From NCBI GenBank assembly GCA_012510295.1, contig JAAZID010000062.1, positions 1-9,012 on the forward strand: a stretch of 9,012 nt of DNA, given 5' to 3'. Shown piece by piece: positions 6,341 through 9,012 of this stretch. Every line of letters begins with the position of its first letter. Within the stretch, counting starts at the first letter, position 1. The position numbers and the translations under genes were made by a program. The notes below the pieces were generated by a model. That model had not been told where the DNA came from. It saw only the letters and a list, made by a program, of their open reading frames with translations, and searched no databases. The DNA is from Methanomicrobiales archaeon. GTDB taxonomy: Archaea > Halobacteriota > Methanomicrobia > Methanomicrobiales > Methanoculleaceae.

Positions 6341-6380
6341 CCCATACCTGTTGCATACGAAGTATGAAAAACACCATGGG
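6341..6380. promoter_or_regulatory. Nested inverted repeat upstream of nikR, candidate operator
   Basis: The core is CATAC (6354-6358), GAA, GTATG (6362-6366). Flanking TT and AA extend it after one mismatch on each side. Outer arms CCCAT (6341-6345) and ATGGG (6376-6380) are placed almost symmetrically around the same centre. It sits just upstream of the nikR BRE/TATA. NikR is a dimeric ribbon-helix-helix repressor that binds inverted repeats, often in its own or nickel-transport promoters, so autoregulation is a reasonable inference. The match to a known archaeal NikR motif was not tested. Confidence 0.4.
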
Positions 6381-6387
6381 TAATTAG

Positions 6388-6410
6388 CGAAAATTTATAC
6401 CCTATAAATA
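6388..6410 (+). promoter_or_regulatory. BRE/TATA promoter of nikR
   Basis: GCGAAAATTTATACC joins a BRE-like purine/A run to TTTATA (6394-6399), a classic archaeal promoter, predicting transcription from about 6420-6425. A second box, CTATAAATA (6402-6410), would start transcription near 6433. Neither candidate start codon has a Shine-Dalgarno, so the nikR mRNA is probably leaderless or nearly so. Confidence 0.65.
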
Positions 6411-6415
6411 TAGAT

Positions 6416-6856
6416 ATGAAAAACGATCACAAAATGTCAAACGATACCGAACTTTCACGTATCGGGATCTCTCTACCCAAGAATCTTCTTGATAAATTCG
6501 ATGAGATCCTGAGCCTCCGGGGGTATTCTTCCCGTTCAGAAGGGATACGGGACTCAATACGGAGCTACATCACGTACTACCAGTGGATCTCAGATGTCAA
6601 AGGAGAGCGTCAGGGCGTCATCACGATGGTCTATGACCACGACCAGCGCGGACTCCTTGAGACACTCACCGAGATCCAGCACGAATATGCCAATATCATC
6701 CAGGCATCCCTTCACTCACACGTCACCCACAGCAGGTGCCTTGAGGTGATCCTGCTCCGTGGAGATGGAGCGGTGCTGAAGGATATAACGGAGCGATTGA
6801 TGTCGCAGAAGGGTGTCGAGGCGGTGAAGCTCACCACCATACCGATCGGGGAGTGA
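6416..6856 (+). CDS. nikR: Nickel-responsive transcriptional regulator NikR
   Basis: A 146-residue ribbon-helix-helix regulator with a C-terminal ACT-like nickel domain. Residues about 14-50 form the DNA-binding part (SRIGISLPKNLLDKFDEIL, then RGYSSRSEGIRDSIR). The nickel site is complete: H89, H100, H102 and C108 (LHSHVTHSRCLE), with the spacing of E. coli H76, H87, H89 and C95. Nickel-loaded NikR usually represses nickel uptake genes. No transporter gene is in the window, so its targets are elsewhere. Two starts are possible: ATG 6416, or ATG 6434 giving MSNDTELSRIGISLP and 140 residues. Neither has a Shine-Dalgarno, and the predicted transcription start (about 6420-6433) favours the second. 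It is divergent from eIF2-gamma and convergent with DUF2098. Confidence 0.93.
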   Translation: MKNDHKMSNDTELSRIGISLPKNLLDKFDEILSLRGYSSRSEGIRDSIRSYITYYQWISDVKGERQGVITMVYDHDQRGLLETLTEIQHEYANIIQASLHSHVTHSRCLEVILLRGDGAVLKDITERLMSQKGVEAVKLTTIPIGE

Positions 6857-6863
6857 ATTACCC

Positions 6864-6901
6864 CGCGAGTGCGGATGGGGATCTCCCGATCCATGCTCGC
6901 G
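6864..6901. terminator. Hairpin in the convergent gap between nikR and DUF2098
   Basis: Outer arms CGCGAG (6864-6869) and CTCGCG (6896-6901) pair perfectly. Inner arms GGAT (6873-6876) with ATCC (6889-6892) and GGG with CCC extend the stem with a few mismatches. It fills nearly the whole 47-base gap between the two stop codons and would fold on either strand. No T-run follows on either strand, so a bidirectional terminator is only plausible. Confidence 0.4.
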
Positions 6902-6903
6902 AG

Positions 6904-7206
6904 CTAACCCCCGCCTTCACAACTCTGGTCGACCCCCTTCTCCCAGACATCTTTCAGCTGTTGCTGGAGTTCTTCCTCTTCCTTGATGAAATCCCTGAGG
7001 TAACTCTCGGGACTCCGCTCAACCTTCTCTACAGTCCTGTCCACGCGGTCGACGCTGACGAGCTCATCCAACCGGTAGTAGAGACCGGTGCTATCGAGCT
7101 CGGCATACCGCCGGCCATCGATCTCCTCGACCTGCAGAACCTTCCCGGTCGTGCCGGTACGGGGATACCGGACGACTGCGCCTACTGCCACGTCATCCGT
7201 GTTCAT
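6904..7206 (-). CDS. DUF2098 family protein
   Basis: A 100-residue protein of the DUF2098 family, known mainly from methanogens and of unknown function. The recognisable core is VGAVVRYPRTGTTGKVLQVE (8-27), then RRYAELDSTGLYYRLDELV (32-50). This looks like a small beta-barrel in which a TGTTGKV turn and an LDSTGLYYR motif are conserved. Residues about 60-90 form a charged, coiled-coil-like helix (SPESYLRDFIKEEEELQQQL). No signal peptide or membrane segment is seen. The start is fixed: ATG 7206-7204 is only three codons after an in-frame TAA (7215-7213) with no other start codon between. There is no ribosome binding site at normal distance; a perfect one lies 35 bases upstream (7250-7242). It diverges from the YcaO gene across 56 bases. 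Confidence 0.85.
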   Translation of the reverse strand: MNTDDVAVGAVVRYPRTGTTGKVLQVEEIDGRRYAELDSTGLYYRLDELVSVDRVDRTVEKVERSPESYLRDFIKEEEELQQQLKDVWEKGVDQSCEGGG

Positions 7207-7232
7207 ACATGGTTAGGGTACACCTGCCACAC
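7203..7232 (-). CDS. Possible 9-codon leader peptide before DUF2098
   Basis: A perfect Shine-Dalgarno GGAGGTGAT (7250-7242) is followed 9 bases later by GTG (7232-7230). That frame encodes MWQVYPNHV and stops at TGA 7205-7203, overlapping the DUF2098 start as ATGA. This is the same kind of overlap used by real gene pairs in this window, so ribosomes could load on the leader and re-initiate on DUF2098. It is hypothetical: the same frame is open far upstream as the antisense of YcaO, and a leaderless DUF2098 mRNA would exclude it. Confidence 0.35.
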   Translation of the reverse strand: MWQVYPNHV

Positions 7233-7240
7233 TATTAAGG
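7231..7240. promoter_or_regulatory. Possible shared TATA-like box of YcaO and DUF2098
   Basis: Plus strand ACTATTAAGG (minus CCTTAATAGT) is the only TATA-like run in the 56-base divergent gap. Measured about 26 bases either way it predicts transcription starts near 7262 (YcaO ATG at 7263) and near 7210 (DUF2098 ATG at 7206), both leaderless. The match to the consensus is weak. Confidence 0.35.
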
Positions 7241-7262
7241 TATCACCTCCAAGATATCCTGG

Positions 7263-8438
7263 ATGGCAATCACGATTCGTCCGGTAGAGAAACAGTACTT
7301 CGACGGGACACACCGTTCCCGGTCTCCCGAGGAGACGTATGCTGCCGTTGAGCCGTTGATGGCAGAGATCGGTGTATCCGAGATCATCGATGTCACCCCC
7401 CTGGATCGTCTCGGGATCCCGGTCTTCTCGGCGGTCCGCCCGGGAGCGGCCCGGGGAGCGTCCCGAGTCCACGCAGGAAAGGGAAAGGAGCCCATCCACG
7501 CCCGCGTATCGGCCATGATGGAGGCACTTGAGCGGTACTGCGCCGAGTACCAGGGTGACCGGATGGAGTATGCGACTTACGAGGAGATCGGCCCGGTGCG
7601 AGCCGTACACCCGGAAGACCTGATTATACCACGGAAACTCGAGCAGGGGGAGAAACTCCACTGGACGCCGGGGTGGGATATCCTGAACGAGGAGGAGGTC
7701 TATGTCCCGAGTAACGCCGTCTTCCACCCTTACGACTCGCTCGGCATGGCCATGCCGCTCTTCCGGAGCGACTCAAACGGACTTGCATCAGGGAATGTCA
7801 TGGAGGAGGCGATCCTGCACGCACTCTTCGAGGTGATCGAGCGGGACGCGCTCAGCATCGCAGAGCAGAAGCGTGACATGGGCCGGCGACTCTCCATCAC
7901 AAATGATTGCCCCGCGCGACAGATCCTCGACCGATTCCGGGAGAACGGGATCGATATCCACCTCTGGCTTCTCGATGGAAAAACCCCCATCCCCACCGTT
8001 GCTGCCGCCGCAGATGATACCGTCACAAAGGATCCGGCGATGATCGTCATCGGGTCGGGAACACATACATCCCCGGATATCGCGGCGCTCCGTGCCCTGA
8101 CCGAGGTCGCCCAGAGCCGGGGGAGCTACCTCCAGGGTGGCCGAAGCGATTCCCGGCGGGAGATGGTCCTCAGGAAGGCGGGATACGAGCGGCTGAAGCG
8201 GATCAACCGGATGTGGTTTGCAGATGCAGAGACCGTCGATAGCAGGGATATCCCCGATATGAGCACCGACCGGTTCGATCTCGACATACAGCGGACGCTC
8301 CAGGAGGTCAGCCAGCACACCGATCGGGTATGCGTCTGCGACCTCTCACGAACCTCTATCCCGGTGGTGCGCGTCGTCGCCCCCGGGTTTGAGGTCTCGT
8401 ACATGGATCCGGACCGGCGGCACCCTGCGCAGGGGTGA
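7263..8438 (+). CDS. ycaO: YcaO-related McrA-glycine thioamidation protein (methanogenesis marker 1)
   Basis: A 391-residue YcaO protein. YcaO enzymes use ATP to phosphorylate a peptide amide oxygen; the methanogen branch, with a sulfur source and usually TfuA, turns a glycine of methyl-coenzyme M reductase alpha subunit (McrA) into thioglycine. The ATP/Mg2+ residues are visible: E87, E90 and R91 (SAMMEALERY), E182, E190, E193 and R194 (EEAILHALFEVIERD), and E281/Q284 (ALTEVAQSRG). The end (VVRVVAPGFEVSYMDPDRR) has the methanogen form and lacks the proline-rich PxPxP tail of azoline-forming YcaOs. The ATG at 7263 has no Shine-Dalgarno and is likely leaderless. No TfuA gene or precursor-peptide gene is adjacent. 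Family assignment is firm; the McrA substrate is by homology to the methanogen group. Confidence 0.92.
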   Translation: MAITIRPVEKQYFDGTHRSRSPEETYAAVEPLMAEIGVSEIIDVTPLDRLGIPVFSAVRPGAARGASRVHAGKGKEPIHARVSAMMEALERYCAEYQGDRMEYATYEEIGPVRAVHPEDLIIPRKLEQGEKLHWTPGWDILNEEEVYVPSNAVFHPYDSLGMAMPLFRSDSNGLASGNVMEEAILHALFEVIERDALSIAEQKRDMGRRLSITNDCPARQILDRFRENGIDIHLWLLDGKTPIPTVAAAADDTVTKDPAMIVIGSGTHTSPDIAALRALTEVAQSRGSYLQGGRSDSRREMVLRKAGYERLKRINRMWFADAETVDSRDIPDMSTDRFDLDIQRTLQEVSQHTDRVCVCDLSRTSIPVVRVVAPGFEVSYMDPDRRHPAQG

Positions 8439-8564
8439 AGAGAGCCGGGCACCCCATGACGGTCACGCGCGATTGACCCCTCGCCTCCTTCACGCGACGA
8501 TAAACTCCAGGGAGAGCAGGCCAGCAACTCCCCGGAACTCATCGGCCCGGGAAGAGATCCTCTC

Positions 8565-9012
8565 TCAGCAGAACTCGACTTTTTTCAGGATCTCCACAAC
8601 CCTCTCCGTGCTCCGGTGTGGGATCTGCTCGTTTGCGACGGTAAACCTCCCGCCCCGCAGAGCGGCGAATATCGCCTCGATCGCCTTCCCATGTGACGGG
8701 CCGTATCCGCCCTCAAGCGTCAGCGCGAGGGGCATATCCGTGCCATCGATCAGCATCCGGGTGAGAACACCGTAGTCTTCAGGATTGAGGTTCATCTGCC
8801 CACGTTCATCGTCGGCGAGGGCGTCCTGCCCTGCCGATATGATCAGGACGTCGGGTTGGAACCGGACCAATGCCGGGATGAATACCTCGTCAAAGACGAG
8901 GCGGTAGTCAGCGATGGTGGAGCCCACCGCAAGGGGGGCGTTGAGTGTGTAGCCCCGGCCGGCGCCGGTACCGATCTCGTCCACCCACCCGGTCTTCGGG
9001 AAACTATCCTCC
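8565..9012 (-). CDS. Histone deacetylase family protein, C-terminal part
   Basis: The last 149 codons of a deacetylase of the HDAC/AcuC/AphA superfamily; the 5' end lies past the window edge and the frame stays open there (EDSFPKTGWVDEIGTG...). Family signatures are GTGAGRGYTLNAPL, the zinc-ligand region IISAGQDALADDERGQMNL (the D of SAGQD is the expected zinc-binding aspartate) and LEGGYG, whose tyrosine is the transition-state residue. The first zinc-binding D/H pair and the active-site histidines are outside the window. Archaeal members may act on histones, the chromatin protein Alba, polyamines or small amides; the substrate here is unknown. It converges on YcaO across a 126-base gap (8439-8564) in which I see no gene and no strong terminator. 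Stop is TGA at 8567-8565. Confidence 0.9.
   Translation of the reverse strand, partial: EDSFPKTGWVDEIGTGAGRGYTLNAPLAVGSTIADYRLVFDEVFIPALVRFQPDVLIISAGQDALADDERGQMNLNPEDYGVLTRMLIDGTDMPLALTLEGGYGPSHGKAIEAIFAALRGGRFTVANEQIPHRSTERVVEILKKVEFC

Noticed and set aside
7203..7727. A 174-codon minus-strand frame opposite the start of ycaO
   Set aside because: The upper part is plainly antisense to ycaO. Only the last codons, from GTG 7232, are kept as a possible leader peptide.
8439..8564. A gene or structured RNA between ycaO and the deacetylase
   Set aside because: Only short stems (for example AGAG/CTCT near 8553-8563) and no supported open frame or T-run were seen.

Overview
The window is a GC-rich, gene-dense stretch of a euryarchaeal chromosome. 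Ribosomal proteins L40e, S24e and S27ae, Spt4, Rpo7, eIF2-gamma and a Kae1-Bud32 fusion are archaeal. DUF2098 and a YcaO protein of the McrA-glycine thioamidation (methanogenesis marker 1) type point to a methanogen. Base composition and protein style suggest Methanomicrobiales, perhaps a Methanoculleus-like organism; that narrower placement is inference.

Layout. (1) 1-206 (+): the end of a chagasin-like (I42) peptidase inhibitor, followed by three hairpins (216-310). (2) 341-6223 (-): a long information-processing block, read right to left: eIF2-gamma, Fcf1/Utp24-type PIN protein, Rpo7, Spt4, GTP-dependent dephospho-CoA kinase (DUF359), an internal promoter, S24e, S27ae, an intrinsic terminator (2739-2782), Kae1-Bud32, RdgB/HAM1 pyrophosphatase, L40e with its own TATA box, and a terminator (341-367). 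Most junctions are 1-4 base stop/start overlaps or gaps of about 5-10 bases, so translation is probably coupled. (3) 6224-6415: the regulatory region between eIF2-gamma (-) and the nickel regulator NikR (+), with two TATA-type promoters and two inverted repeats. (4) 6416-8438: NikR (+), DUF2098 (-) and YcaO (+). DUF2098 and YcaO diverge from a 56-base gap that holds a perfect Shine-Dalgarno and a possible 9-codon leader peptide. (5) 8565-9012 (-): the C-terminal part of a histone deacetylase-family protein that runs off the window.

The minus-strand block joins translation initiation (eIF2-gamma), transcription (Rpo7, Spt4), ribosome assembly or structure (PIN protein, S24e, S27ae, L40e), tRNA t6A modification (Kae1-Bud32) and nucleotide-pool cleaning (RdgB), with one CoA-biosynthesis gene embedded. 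The right part has a loose nickel/methyl-coenzyme M reductase theme: NikR senses nickel, MCR carries the nickel cofactor F430, and the YcaO protein is expected to install thioglycine in McrA. No CRISPR array, insertion sequence, prophage, rRNA or tRNA gene was seen. I found no clearly new multi-gene system; the most unusual signals are small regulatory ones, chiefly the possible leader peptide before DUF2098 and the inverted repeats in the NikR/eIF2-gamma intergenic region.
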